DNA of 64,000 nucleotides. Origin: GCA-1730015 sp964393885 (GTDB lineage Bacteria > Pseudomonadota > Gammaproteobacteria > Granulosicoccales > Granulosicoccaceae). Under the pieces are notes generated by a model, which made no database searches, was not told where the DNA came from, and saw only the letters and a list, made by a program, of their open reading frames with translations. Below, one piece after another: positions 9,941 to 17,777 of this stretch; position 1 is the first letter of the stretch; each line of letters opens with the position of its first letter. The position numbers were made by a program, and so were the translations under genes. Where the stretch lies: contig CAYMVV010000001.1 in the NCBI GenBank assembly GCA_964393885.1, positions 1-64,000 on the forward strand. The letters are read 5' to 3'.

Positions 9941-11095
9941 TCAGGGTTTGAATATATCTGCGTCCGGATCAAACGCCAGCCAGGCAAATGCAAAGTGCAC
10001 CCCGCCGTCAAGCTGTTGCAACTTCTTTCCAACCAATTCTCCACTTTCGGCCACACCGAAAATGTTCCAACTGGAATTTGTCTCGCGATCAACCGCCGCA
10101 CCATTTTTAATCTCAAAGGTCAGTGCCCTGCCATCAACTTCAGCTTGATACACTGCTGCAGCCGGTATCTTTCGCGATGAAGCTATGCTCTGCTTGTCAA
10201 GCGCAGATGCAACGGTTGAAAATGCAAAAACAGCAACAGGTTGATCGCCAAAGCTGGTATTGATCAGGGGCTGCTCTGTCAGTGTCGACAGCGCAAACAA
10301 CAGAGTCGACTTGTCGTTTCGCAAGGCGAGAACGCGCTCCATCGCGGGCAGCCGATCGCTGATTTCACCGCGAAAAAGAAATGGCCTCGAATTGATATCG
10401 TCATAGCCGACATAGGGATTTTCACCATAGTTTCTCCGCAGCCCTGTCTCTCGCGACAGCACCTCGCCGTTTTTATGATGCTTTCTAAAGTCTGCAAACG
10501 AAACAATGTGGGAGGGCAGCTGCTTCAGCACAACGCCGTTCATATCACCGATAATTCCGGTACCGGTAAATTGTTGCCACCAGGATTCAGTTTGCCGGTC
10601 GTACATCACCATATCACTGCGGCGCAGCTTGCCGGTGGTGCCAAAATCCAGCACTTGATCATCAACTCGTCGATCAAAAACAATTGATGCGTTGCACAGC
10701 GGGCAAAAAGTTACCGCGACAGGCTGACCATCAATGACATCGTTTACTATCTCGTGCCACATCAGGATTTGTAGTGGATAAGCGCGAGCAGTGTTATTGA
10801 CTGTGAAAGAGATGACTGGCTCATCGTCCTTCAACCATTCTGCTGCACTCGCCATACTGACGAAAGCAGGTTCATCGATAGCGGGAATACCGTCTTTAGG
10901 CGGGCCACCAGAGAGGATTTCACTGTGATCTATTGAAGAATTTTCAAAATCCGTATTGGGCCATTCGGAATCGTTGCTTAGGGCCCAGCTATTCTTTGCA
11001 AACAGCGTTAGCAGCACCAAACAGACAAACAATTTGGTACCGAAGGCTAAGTTTCGATTAATTACCACCGCTGCTAATCTGCTTTGACAAATCAT
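9941..11095 (-). CDS. DUF3179 domain-containing exported protein
   Basis: 384 residues. An N-terminal hydrophobic segment (about residues 20-38) ending near SWALS looks like a signal peptide, so the protein is probably periplasmic. The DUF3179 signature is present: HEIVND, then VTFCPLCNASIVFDRR, then FGTTGKLRRSDMVMYDR and SWWQQFTG. The two cysteines of the CPLC motif are invariant in the family and may bind metal or form a disulphide. No activity is known. The family is widespread in marine bacteria and archaea. The gene stands alone, upstream of the HNH gene on the same strand with a 181-bp gap. Confidence 0.85.
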   Translation of the reverse strand: MICQSRLAAVVINRNLAFGTKLFVCLVLLTLFAKNSWALSNDSEWPNTDFENSSIDHSEILSGGPPKDGIPAIDEPAFVSMASAAEWLKDDEPVISFTVNNTARAYPLQILMWHEIVNDVIDGQPVAVTFCPLCNASIVFDRRVDDQVLDFGTTGKLRRSDMVMYDRQTESWWQQFTGTGIIGDMNGVVLKQLPSHIVSFADFRKHHKNGEVLSRETGLRRNYGENPYVGYDDINSRPFLFRGEISDRLPAMERVLALRNDKSTLLFALSTLTEQPLINTSFGDQPVAVFAFSTVASALDKQSIASSRKIPAAAVYQAEVDGRALTFEIKNGAAVDRETNSSWNIFGVAESGELVGKKLQQLDGGVHFAFAWLAFDPDADIFKP

Positions 11096-11119
11096 TGTTG
11101 GGCTCGACTGTTGCGAGGT

Positions 11120-11548
11120 TTATTCAAAACGCTGCTCGAGCCAACTCAAGATTGCATCGGCGCCGAGTAATAAACAAAAGTACGCTATCACTACTCCACC
11201 TGCATTGGCTACCGCATCCGCGACATCAAACCATCGATAGGGCAGGCGGCCCTGCACAACCTCCATCAACACGCCAAGCGCAATCAGGCCGATGGCCGTC
11301 AAGACACGGTTTTTGCGCCGGGAATACAACTGTCCGAACCAGCCCATCAAAAATCCATAAGCCAGCAAATGGTTCAGCTTATCCGACCACTGCACATCGA
11401 CCTGCGGAAGAGAAAGATCCGCCAGGGACAGGTAGACAACCAGCCCCACCCAGCCAAAACCCGCGAGCAACCAGCAGAATCGCAAATTAGTCATCCGACT
11501 CGCTGACAGGTCGACCACAGTTGATCCCGGTCGGCGCCGTACTTTCAT
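11120..11548 (-). CDS. VanZ-like family membrane protein
   Basis: 142 residues with about four predicted membrane helices and the VanZ-like pattern: an early DKLNHLLAYGFLMGW segment followed by EVVQGRLPYRWFDVADAVANAGG. The family includes the teicoplanin-resistance protein VanZ, but most members, including short ones like this, have no demonstrated function. The upstream in-frame ATG at 11494 (giving 124 residues) is equally possible, because neither start has a strong Shine-Dalgarno sequence. It is an inner-membrane protein by inference. Confidence 0.75.
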   Translation of the reverse strand: MKVRRRPGSTVVDLSASRMTNLRFCWLLAGFGWVGLVVYLSLADLSLPQVDVQWSDKLNHLLAYGFLMGWFGQLYSRRKNRVLTAIGLIALGVLMEVVQGRLPYRWFDVADAVANAGGVVIAYFCLLLGADAILSWLEQRFE

Positions 11549-11589
11549 TATGACACTGGAATTTCACTTCAGTTCGTACCGCATTGACG

Positions 11590-11910
11590 CTAGACAGCAA
11601 AGAACACGATTATCGTCAGCACAAGGCAAATGGCAATGTGCGCTATTGGCGAGATCCACAGCAGGTGACGCAGAGACAGGCGGTGATACCAGGCATAAGC
11701 CATCACCAGCGCATTCATCCCGATAACGATTGCAGTGACCAGGATACCCACCTCGAGCGCTTCATCACTCCATTTGAGTTTGTTTTTTTCATCGAGCACC
11801 AACCCGACCAGGCCGTATACCAGGTAGAAACCGGTTAACACCGTTGGTGCCAGCAGGCTTATGAATTGCCAGACCGGCGAAACAGATTTTGGCTTGGGGG
11901 CTGAATTCAA
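11590..11910 (-). CDS. Small membrane protein, three to four helices
   Basis: 106 residues, hydrophobic, with predicted membrane spans at about 13-38, 50-72 and 82-105. A charged loop (LDEKNKLKWSDEALE) separates the first two spans. I do not recognise a family. It lies 41 bp upstream of the VanZ-like gene on the same strand, so the two may be co-transcribed. Composition and length support a real gene. Confidence 0.6.
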   Translation of the reverse strand: MNSAPKPKSVSPVWQFISLLAPTVLTGFYLVYGLVGLVLDEKNKLKWSDEALEVGILVTAIVIGMNALVMAYAWYHRLSLRHLLWISPIAHIAICLVLTIIVFFAV

Positions 11911-12102
11911 TGAATTTCACTCTCGCTATTGCAGGATAACTGGCTGATTGTGGGTTGGCTGCCGCTTGAACCTGTTGATCTAATGCACACAGGTCCGCGA
12001 AACTTCTCAGTTTTTTCTGCCAATCGACAAGCTCACAGGCTGGCACTGTACTGTCCGTGCGGTTACCGATAATATCGAACTGAATTTTTACAGGTTCCCA
12101 TC

Positions 12103-12504
12103 ATGTTGCAAACACGCGTTCAATTTTTGGCAGGAAAACGTTTCGTTGCCCTGATACTAACCGCACTGTTTTTCTGTGGCAGCCAGTTGCTGGCGAATGA
12201 TGCCACGATCGTTGACGCGAAAATACTGCCAGCAGGCGGTGAGCGTCAGTTTCAGATTCACGTGACCATCGAACACGCCGATACCGGTTGGGACCACTAC
12301 GCCAATCGATGGGATGTTTTGGATCAGGACGGCAAGCTGCTCGGCTCACGAACACTCCACCACCCTCATGTTGACGAGCAACCCTTTACACGCAGCTTAT
12401 CGCTGACCATTCCGGCAGGTGTCACACGAGTTACGATTGTAGCAGCCGATTCGGTTCACGGGGACAATGAAGAAACATTTGAGCTTGAGGTCCCAAGCAC
12501 CTAG
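12103..12504 (+). CDS. Exported protein of unknown function
   Basis: 133 residues. A signal peptide (basic start, hydrophobic core to about residue 30, cleavage near LLAND) precedes a compact domain that looks like a beta-sandwich: VTIEHADTGWDHYANRWDVL, LHHPHVDEQPFTRSL, then VTIVAADSVHG. I recall near-identical blocks in hypothetical proteins of marine Rhodobacteraceae, so it appears conserved and may have moved between classes. The paired histidines in LHHPHVDEQ could bind metal, which is only a guess. Monocistronic, with no informative neighbour. Confidence 0.7.
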   Translation: MLQTRVQFLAGKRFVALILTALFFCGSQLLANDATIVDAKILPAGGERQFQIHVTIEHADTGWDHYANRWDVLDQDGKLLGSRTLHHPHVDEQPFTRSLSLTIPAGVTRVTIVAADSVHGDNEETFELEVPST

Positions 12505-12602
12505 TGCGCCGTGAGGAAAGTTCATAACAGGGGTCGTAGCGGGTTATGAGGTTTTCTGTCAGGTATTGCGATTAAAATCGAGCTGAATGGTACCGCAGTA
12601 CT

Positions 12603-13832
12603 TCAAAGCAGATGAGACCAATCCGTCAGTGAAAAGCCTTGCAAGGGTTCTTGCAAACCAATTGAATAACCCGCGACCATAAATCGCTCTCCCATTTCCT
12701 GCGGGAGCAGTAACTGTTTTAACCTGCCGGTTGCTGCAATTTGCTCCCGGTCCGACGCATCTAGAAGTGTGGTCTGATGATGTTGTAGTACATCATTGCC
12801 GAGCATAAACTGCGACATCGGTGTATAACCTTCCAGCTCGAAGCCAGCATCGATTGCAGCCTGGGTCAGTGCAGTGAAATTTACATCAGCCGTTAAATCC
12901 TGCACGCCGACATACACTAACGGGTCGTTATGCACGCCGTGTCTAAAAAAACACCGCAGCGTGCCTTCGCTCCTTGACGCAGAGTAGTAACTGGCCTGCT
13001 CACAGCCGTAGTCGCAAATCAGAATCAAACCCTGTTGCATTACGTCGGCTATGCTGCTCCACCAGGGGACAAGAAGATCACAATATTCCGATGTAAAGCC
13101 ATTCGAGAAAGTTTGCTGCAAGTCGGATTCCAGCGACTCGACCGCTTCCCGCACGCCCCGATCAGGCTGTGTTGTGATGAAAAATTCTCCACCGCCAGAG
13201 TCATGGATCTCATCATTTACAGCCTCGGCATCGCTGCCCGGTGAGTAATCAACAAAAAGGCGTCGGGCACCTGACTGTGCAATGGTAAACCGCTCAACCG
13301 GAAATGCATCAAACACTTCGTTCGCCAACACCACCCCGCTGAAGCTTTCCGGAAGCGATTGAATCCAGTGCACGCGCTTGATTAACTGTGGTTCCAGCTC
13401 ATTGCTCAATAGCTCTTGCTGCATACCAGCCAGCTGGCCGCTGACATCGAGAATCAGGTAACGTTCCGGCAGGGAATCCAGTTGATCGAGTGCTTTTAAT
13501 ACATCACAGGCAAGGCGGCCTGACCCGGCTCCAAACTCCAGAATGTCGTGTCCGGTTGAGTCCTGAAAGCTCTCGGACCGAAATGCTTCTGCAGCTTGAG
13601 TTGCAAGGCAGTTCGCAAAGCTGGTGGATAACTCCGGTGCGGTAATAAAGTCACCGTCCGCTCCAAGCTTACTTAGCCCGTTGACATAGTAGCCGAGACC
13701 CGGCTCATATAAACAAGCGTGCATATATGTCGAAAAAGGCATCGGCCCATCGGTTTGGATTCGATTACGCAACAACGCCAGCAGCGCTGAGGTGATCTGA
13801 AGCTGATCTGGATTTAACTCATTCCCGGACAC
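12603..13832 (-). CDS. MidA/NDUFAF7-type SAM-dependent methyltransferase
   Basis: 409 residues from a GTG at 13832 (AGG 10 nt upstream); a longer reading from a GTG at 13895 adds 21 residues. Family blocks: MPFSTYMHACLYEPGLGYY at the N terminus, GDFITAPELSTSF, and the SAM-binding loop ILEFGAGSGRLACD. This is the DUF185 / Methyltransf_28 family. The human member NDUFAF7 (MidA) dimethylates an arginine of a complex I subunit; the bacterial substrate is not established. It follows folB on the same strand closely enough to share a transcript, an association seen in other gammaproteobacteria. Confidence 0.88.
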   Translation of the reverse strand: MSGNELNPDQLQITSALLALLRNRIQTDGPMPFSTYMHACLYEPGLGYYVNGLSKLGADGDFITAPELSTSFANCLATQAAEAFRSESFQDSTGHDILEFGAGSGRLACDVLKALDQLDSLPERYLILDVSGQLAGMQQELLSNELEPQLIKRVHWIQSLPESFSGVVLANEVFDAFPVERFTIAQSGARRLFVDYSPGSDAEAVNDEIHDSGGGEFFITTQPDRGVREAVESLESDLQQTFSNGFTSEYCDLLVPWWSSIADVMQQGLILICDYGCEQASYYSASRSEGTLRCFFRHGVHNDPLVYVGVQDLTADVNFTALTQAAIDAGFELEGYTPMSQFMLGNDVLQHHQTTLLDASDREQIAATGRLKQLLLPQEMGERFMVAGYSIGLQEPLQGFSLTDWSHLL

Positions 13833-13897
13833 TTTATTTCTACCTATATAGGGAGCACATATAGCGAGCACCCCTCCTGCATCAGGACGCCGCACGT

Positions 13898-14260
13898 TTA
13901 CATCACAACGCGCCGCCCGCGTTCAATTGCAACACCTACAGCTTTTGCGTCGGCAATGGCACCCGGCTTTCTGACAGTCAGCTTTAACCATGGAACAGAG
14001 AATTCATCCATTAACAACGCCGCAAGATGCTCTGCCAGAGTTTCGATTAGTCCGTAGCTGCTTTGCTGGACAAATTCTGTTATTCGCTGCGAAATTAACT
14101 GGTAGTTCAAGGTGTGTTCGATGTTGTCGTTACTCGCTGCTGGTCGAATGTCCGTAGCAAGTTCGAGATCGATCACCAGCTGTTGCCTGATGTTGCGCTC
14201 CCAATCATGAATACCGATCACGGTCTTCACGTCAAGGCCCTCGATAAATACAGTATCCAT
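13898..14260 (-). CDS. folB: Dihydroneopterin aldolase
   Basis: 120 residues from the ATG at 14260. It converts 7,8-dihydroneopterin to 6-hydroxymethyl-dihydropterin in folate synthesis. Recognised from the N-terminal MDTVFIEGLDVKTVIGIHDWER, the conserved ETLAEHLAALL helix, and the C-terminal VRKPGAI. A TTG at 14272 would add four residues. The start region is part of a perfect 16-bp tandem duplication (14261-14292), and each copy carries a ribosome-binding-like AAGAGAG. In many gammaproteobacteria folB lies beside plsY; here it is 23 kb from plsY and leads into the midA-like gene. Confidence 0.93.
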   Translation of the reverse strand: MDTVFIEGLDVKTVIGIHDWERNIRQQLVIDLELATDIRPAASNDNIEHTLNYQLISQRITEFVQQSSYGLIETLAEHLAALLMDEFSVPWLKLTVRKPGAIADAKAVGVAIERGRRVVM

Positions 14261-14292
14261 AGCTCTCTTCAATATTAGCTCTCTTCAATATT
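14261..14292. repeat. Perfect 16-bp tandem duplication at the folB start
   Basis: Two identical units of AGCTCTCTTCAATATT (14261-14276 and 14277-14292) abut the folB start codon. On the coding strand each copy reads AATATTGAAGAGAGCT, so the purine-rich ribosome binding segment is duplicated, together with a possible TTG initiator. Confidence 0.95.
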
Positions 14293-14381
14293 TCTTTTTA
14301 TTTTTGCTTGCTACACGATGCAACTGTAGCCAGGTAGTGTACAAAGATTCTGGCCAGTGCTTCACTATCAGCTAACAGGTT

Positions 14382-15152
14382 TTAGCTATCACTGCGGCTT
14401 GTTTCTGCAACCCAGCGCTGCAGCGATTGAAGGGATTGCCTGTAGAAGTATCGTATCTGATCGTCTGCGTATATCGATTGCCTCCCAACCGGACACTGTT
14501 GTCTGGCCAGGCAACGCTCTGCACACGGCGATTGATCCGCTGAACGAAAATTTACACAAACCTTAAGGTCAGGGGGCCCATCTGTGCTGAGTGCCTGAGG
14601 CGGGCAGGACTTGATACAGGGTTGGTCAATACAACGGATACAGGGCGAATCACTACCACGAATACCGTTGGCAGGTTCGGCTGTTGAATCGGCCCCGCCT
14701 GTGATATCCGGGTTGATCGCCACCACCGCACGATACGCAAACCACAACCCATGCTCGGGATGAATCCCGTTACCCAGAGGCGAGGGATTGTGCCAACCGG
14801 CAGCTCGACCCAAACTCTGTAAAGCGGGTGCACAAGGCAGGGATCGATTCGGAAACAGCAAGGTCCAACCGACACTGCCTATGACAGCGTTCAACACACG
14901 GCTAACAGCAGCTTTGCTAAAGTCGTCCACCGGGTGCAAACCCTGATGCAGGGAGTCGGGAATGCAGTCCCACAGTTTGCGACCGTAGTTGCCGATGAGC
15001 ATTACAGAGGTTGCATCACTCGGGACAGCATTGTCGTCAATTTTATTTGCATCAAGAAGCGCGAACATATTCAGCCCGCACGAATTCAGTTGCTCGGAGA
15101 TAGAAGAAGCCGCACTGACAGGCGCAAATTGCAGTGACATATCAACCGCCAT
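14382..15152 (-). CDS. Ferredoxin-type 4Fe-4S protein
   Basis: 256 residues. The C-terminal half has two iron-sulphur motifs: CIRCIDQPCIKSCPP and a second set of cysteines in CVNFRSADQSPCAERCLARQQCP with irregular spacing. The N-terminal half resembles the region before the ferredoxin domain in epoxyqueuosine-reductase-like proteins (for example LIGNYGRKLWD and PSPLGNGIHPEHGLWFAYR), but the protein is shorter than QueG and lacks its full architecture, so I do not call it queG. Similar short proteins are annotated only as ferredoxins in marine proteobacteria. Function unknown, probably cytosolic redox. It is divergent from rpmB. Confidence 0.75.
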   Translation of the reverse strand: MAVDMSLQFAPVSAASSISEQLNSCGLNMFALLDANKIDDNAVPSDATSVMLIGNYGRKLWDCIPDSLHQGLHPVDDFSKAAVSRVLNAVIGSVGWTLLFPNRSLPCAPALQSLGRAAGWHNPSPLGNGIHPEHGLWFAYRAVVAINPDITGGADSTAEPANGIRGSDSPCIRCIDQPCIKSCPPQALSTDGPPDLKVCVNFRSADQSPCAERCLARQQCPVGRQSIYADDQIRYFYRQSLQSLQRWVAETSRSDS

Positions 15153-15197
15153 TTGCAGGGTTCAACCAAATAATCCCGGTTGATGTAAAAAAATAAA

Positions 15198-15226
15198 TTG
15201 GAAAGATCATCATTCTTGCTTATAAT
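15198..15226 (+). promoter_or_regulatory. Sigma-70 promoter of rpmB-rpmG
   Basis: A -35 box TTGGAA at 15198-15203 and a consensus -10 box TATAAT at 15221-15226 are separated by exactly 17 bp. Transcription should begin near 15233, about 35 nt before the rpmB start. This is the clearest vegetative promoter in the window. Confidence 0.85.
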
Positions 15227-15267
15227 GTGCGGTTCAGTGTCATATTCTTTAAGTGCGGAGCAAGCAC

Positions 15268-15504
15268 ATGTCCAGAGTTTGTCAGGTTACCGGAAAGCGC
15301 CCGATGAGCGGTAACAATGTTTCACATGCGAAGAACCGAACGCGCCGACGTTTTTTGCCAAACCTTCATACCCATCGTTTTTGGGTTGAGGCCGAGAAGC
15401 GTTTTGTGACGCTGCGGTTGTCCTCCAAGGGCATGCGCATTATCGACAAGAAAGGTATCGATACGGTACTGAGCGACCTGCGCGGTCGTGGTGAAAAGGT
15501 CTAG
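15268..15504 (+). CDS. rpmB: 50S ribosomal protein L28
   Basis: 78 residues from the ATG at 15268 (MSRVCQVTGKRP), the normal length and sequence of bL28: GNNVSHAKNRTRRRFLPNLH, and a C-terminal KKGIDTVLSDL. An upstream in-frame reading adding five residues is rejected because the family begins at MSRVCQ. First gene of the rpmB-rpmG operon under the consensus promoter just upstream, 13 bp before rpmG. Confidence 0.98.
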   Translation: MSRVCQVTGKRPMSGNNVSHAKNRTRRRFLPNLHTHRFWVEAEKRFVTLRLSSKGMRIIDKKGIDTVLSDLRGRGEKV

Positions 15505-15517
15505 GAGGCCATAGCTA

Positions 15518-15673
15518 ATGAGAGACAAAATCAAGCTCGTATCCAGTGCAGGCACTGGCCACTACTACACTACCACCAAGAACAAAAGAACAATGACCGA
15601 GAAAATGGAGATCAAAAAATATGATCCCGTTATCCGGCAACATGTCGCGTACAAAGAAGCAAAAATAAAGTAA
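15518..15673 (+). CDS. rpmG: 50S ribosomal protein L33
   Basis: 51 residues, starting MRDKIKLVSSAGTGHYYTTT and ending in a lysine-rich tail, typical of the short bL33 form. The middle block NKRTMTEKMEIKKYDP is also typical. No zinc-binding cysteine pairs are present, so this is the zinc-independent (C-) type, and zinc-responsive regulation is not expected. An AGGAGG at 15503-15508, overlapping the rpmB stop, serves as ribosome binding site. Confidence 0.97.
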   Translation: MRDKIKLVSSAGTGHYYTTTKNKRTMTEKMEIKKYDPVIRQHVAYKEAKIK

Positions 15674-16083
15674 GTGTCATTTGGCGCCACATCAACGTTG
15701 AGTGTGTCCTGACGTTGAAATAAAGGCCGCCGGCCCCTGTACTTCAGTCCTGTACCTTTGAACTGTACTTTTGAAGAGTTAGTCCAACGATACCCATTGG
15801 AGTGTACGCATCAGGTGAACATAGACACTCTGTACCCTTTGAAAAGCCTGGTTTCACCAGGCTTTCTTGTGGCTGCTTGTTTTATTAGCAGCTCTGTGTG
15901 GTGTACGCAACACTTTGTAATGCAGACACCCTTGAGGCACCTGATTCCATTGTAAATCAGCGGGTTGCAATCCCTTCCATACAGATGAATTGCCAGACGG
16001 GAATAAAATTACCGCGACATTTGTGAAGTTGGCCACAGTTGTGCTTTAACAATGCCCCCTACTCGGCTTCGAAGAGCAACACC
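15674..16083. other. Intergenic region between rpmG and the ABC operon
   Basis: About 410 bp without a supported gene. It holds a perfect 9-bp stem-loop at 15843-15865 that could end the rpmBG transcript. The promoter of the ABC operon should lie in the second half, but I cannot single out a convincing one. Short open frames here have no coding character. Confidence 0.6.
15843..15865 (+). terminator. Stem-loop downstream of rpmG
   Basis: AAAGCCTGG, loop TTTCA, CCAGGCTTT: a perfect 9-bp stem whose 3' arm ends in TTT followed by CTTG. It lies 170 bp after the rpmG stop. The U-tract is short, so termination efficiency is uncertain. The T/A-rich ends would allow weak action on either strand. Confidence 0.55.
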
Positions 16084-17040
16084 ATGTGCGCTGACACATC
16101 GCAATCGTTGCTGTCTGCAAACGCTATCTCGATGTACTTTGGCGATACGCAGGCACTGCACAATCTTGATTTGTCAATCAATGCAGGCGATTCAGTTGGC
16201 TTGCTGGGCCTGAATGGCGCTGGTAAATCGACGCTACTCAAGATCCTTGCTGGTGTACACACAGCTTATCAGGGCGATGTTTCGATCGCGGGCATGAGCC
16301 TGCAAAGGCAACCCATCGAAGCCAGACGTTTGTTGGGCTACGCACCCGACACACCACCTGTCTACCCGGAATTTACGGTCCGGGAATACCTCAATTTCGC
16401 TGCCAGATTACGTGGTCTAAAAGGCGCCGCACTGACAAGCGGAATCGCACGGGCAGTCGAGCTGTGCCAACTGGGTGAAGTGCAAAAACGTGTTATCGGC
16501 AATTTGTCTCACGGTTATCAACAGCGAATTAATCTGGCACAGGCGATGGTGCACCAACCTCGTCTGTTAATTCTGGACGAGCCGACCAACGGGCTTGATC
16601 CAGCACAACTGATGGAAATTCGCTCTGTTCTGCAAAATCTGGAATCGCATCAAGCTACCGTCTTTTCGAGTCACCAGCTTGCCGAAGTACAGGCCAATTG
16701 TCGGCGCGTTGTACTGATCGATAGCGGACGAAAAATACTCGATCTGCAGATGGATCAACTGACTGACGAGAGCCATAGCACATTCGAGGTGAGGCTAAAA
16801 CAACCCGCCAGCAGCCAGGATTTCCAGAATTTGCCAGGTTTCATTGCCGCTTGCTCGGTCGATCCCAGGCACTGGTTGTTAACCCTGTTGAACCGTGGGG
16901 ACAACAATGACGGTTTTGGTGAAATGATGCGAGAACGAGGTGTTGAATTACATAAAATCGCACCGGTAAGAAATCATCTGGAAACCCTGTTTGGTCTGCT
17001 AAAACTCAAAACACCCGCAGCAGTCGGAGAGGCAACATGA
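16084..17040 (+). CDS. ABC transporter ATP-binding protein (GldA/NosF-like)
   Basis: 318 residues from the ATG at 16084; 15 more codons upstream are open but lack family similarity. All ABC motifs are intact: Walker A GLNGAGKST at residues 42-50, signature LSHGYQQR, Walker B LLILDEP, and the H-switch in SSHQ. The C-terminal domain of about 90 residues is typical of the CcmA/GldA branch. With the permease and the GldG-like gene that follow it makes up an ABC-2 type exporter like Gld of Bacteroidetes, but here in a proteobacterium with no gliding genes in view; the cargo is unknown. It overlaps the next gene by 4 bp. Confidence 0.9.
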   Translation: MCADTSQSLLSANAISMYFGDTQALHNLDLSINAGDSVGLLGLNGAGKSTLLKILAGVHTAYQGDVSIAGMSLQRQPIEARRLLGYAPDTPPVYPEFTVREYLNFAARLRGLKGAALTSGIARAVELCQLGEVQKRVIGNLSHGYQQRINLAQAMVHQPRLLILDEPTNGLDPAQLMEIRSVLQNLESHQATVFSSHQLAEVQANCRRVVLIDSGRKILDLQMDQLTDESHSTFEVRLKQPASSQDFQNLPGFIAACSVDPRHWLLTLLNRGDNNDGFGEMMRERGVELHKIAPVRNHLETLFGLLKLKTPAAVGEAT

Positions 17041-17777
17041 TCAAAATGATTGCTGCACATGAACTGCGCTTGCTCAGCCGCTCTCCATTTGCATGGATCG
17101 CTGCCGGATTGACGCAGCTGATTTTCAGCTGGCTGTTTCTGGCCGCAATAGATCGCTTTGACACAGTTCAGGCCGAGCTGGCTGTCAACGCACCAACAGT
17201 TGGCCTGACCGCCTATCTGGTGGTGCACTTTCTGGCGCCGGCCAGTATCGTATTAATGCTGGCCACACCGCTGTTATGCATGAGTCTATTCGCAGGCGAC
17301 ATTGCCTATCAAAGAGGCTTGTGGGCAAGTGCGCCGGTCAGTGCAAGTCAGATCGTCGTTGGTAAATTTCTCGGTGCCCTGACTTTTCAATACCTGTTAC
17401 TCGGCATCAGTCAGTTAATGGTGTGCAGTCTGTCACCGCTGATCGACCTTGATAATGGACACCTGCTGACTGCATTTGCAGGCCTGGCTGGATTTGTCGC
17501 CATGGCCACGGCACTCACACTATTGTGCTCATCACTCACCCGCCGTCCGGCACTGGCTGCCTTTCTGGGCTTTTCAATATTATTACTGTTGTGGCTTGCA
17601 GCAACCGGCTCTGCTGGCAGCTTTACCGCCGCACTGTCTCCGTCGACCCATTTGAACAGCTTCATGCAAGGCTTGTTCGACACACGTGACGTGCTCTATT
17701 TCTTTTGCACATGCGGTGTATTGCTCTACCTGACTAAACTGAGTATTCACCGGTACTCTGCGGTGCAACCATCATGA
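17037..17777 (+). CDS. ABC-2 type transporter permease (GldF-like)
   Basis: 246 residues with six predicted membrane helices and the layout of ABC-2 permeases such as GldF/NosY: a short cytoplasmic start, a helix near residues 18-38, a loop, then LVVHFLAPASIVLMLATPLL and the conserved cytoplasmic segment YQRGLWASAPVSASQIVVGKFLGAL. It is the membrane partner of the ATPase upstream. Both ends overlap neighbours by 4 bp, so the operon is tightly coupled. Confidence 0.88.
   Translation: MIKMIAAHELRLLSRSPFAWIAAGLTQLIFSWLFLAAIDRFDTVQAELAVNAPTVGLTAYLVVHFLAPASIVLMLATPLLCMSLFAGDIAYQRGLWASAPVSASQIVVGKFLGALTFQYLLLGISQLMVCSLSPLIDLDNGHLLTAFAGLAGFVAMATALTLLCSSLTRRPALAAFLGFSILLLLWLAATGSAGSFTAALSPSTHLNSFMQGLFDTRDVLYFFCTCGVLLYLTKLSIHRYSAVQPS

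Noticed and set aside
11789..12046. Leftward frame overlapping the small membrane protein
   Set aside because: Overlaps a better-supported gene in another frame and has no family match.
14382..15152. queG (epoxyqueuosine reductase)
   Set aside because: Too short and lacking the full QueG architecture; only the ferredoxin part and a vaguely similar N terminus are present.
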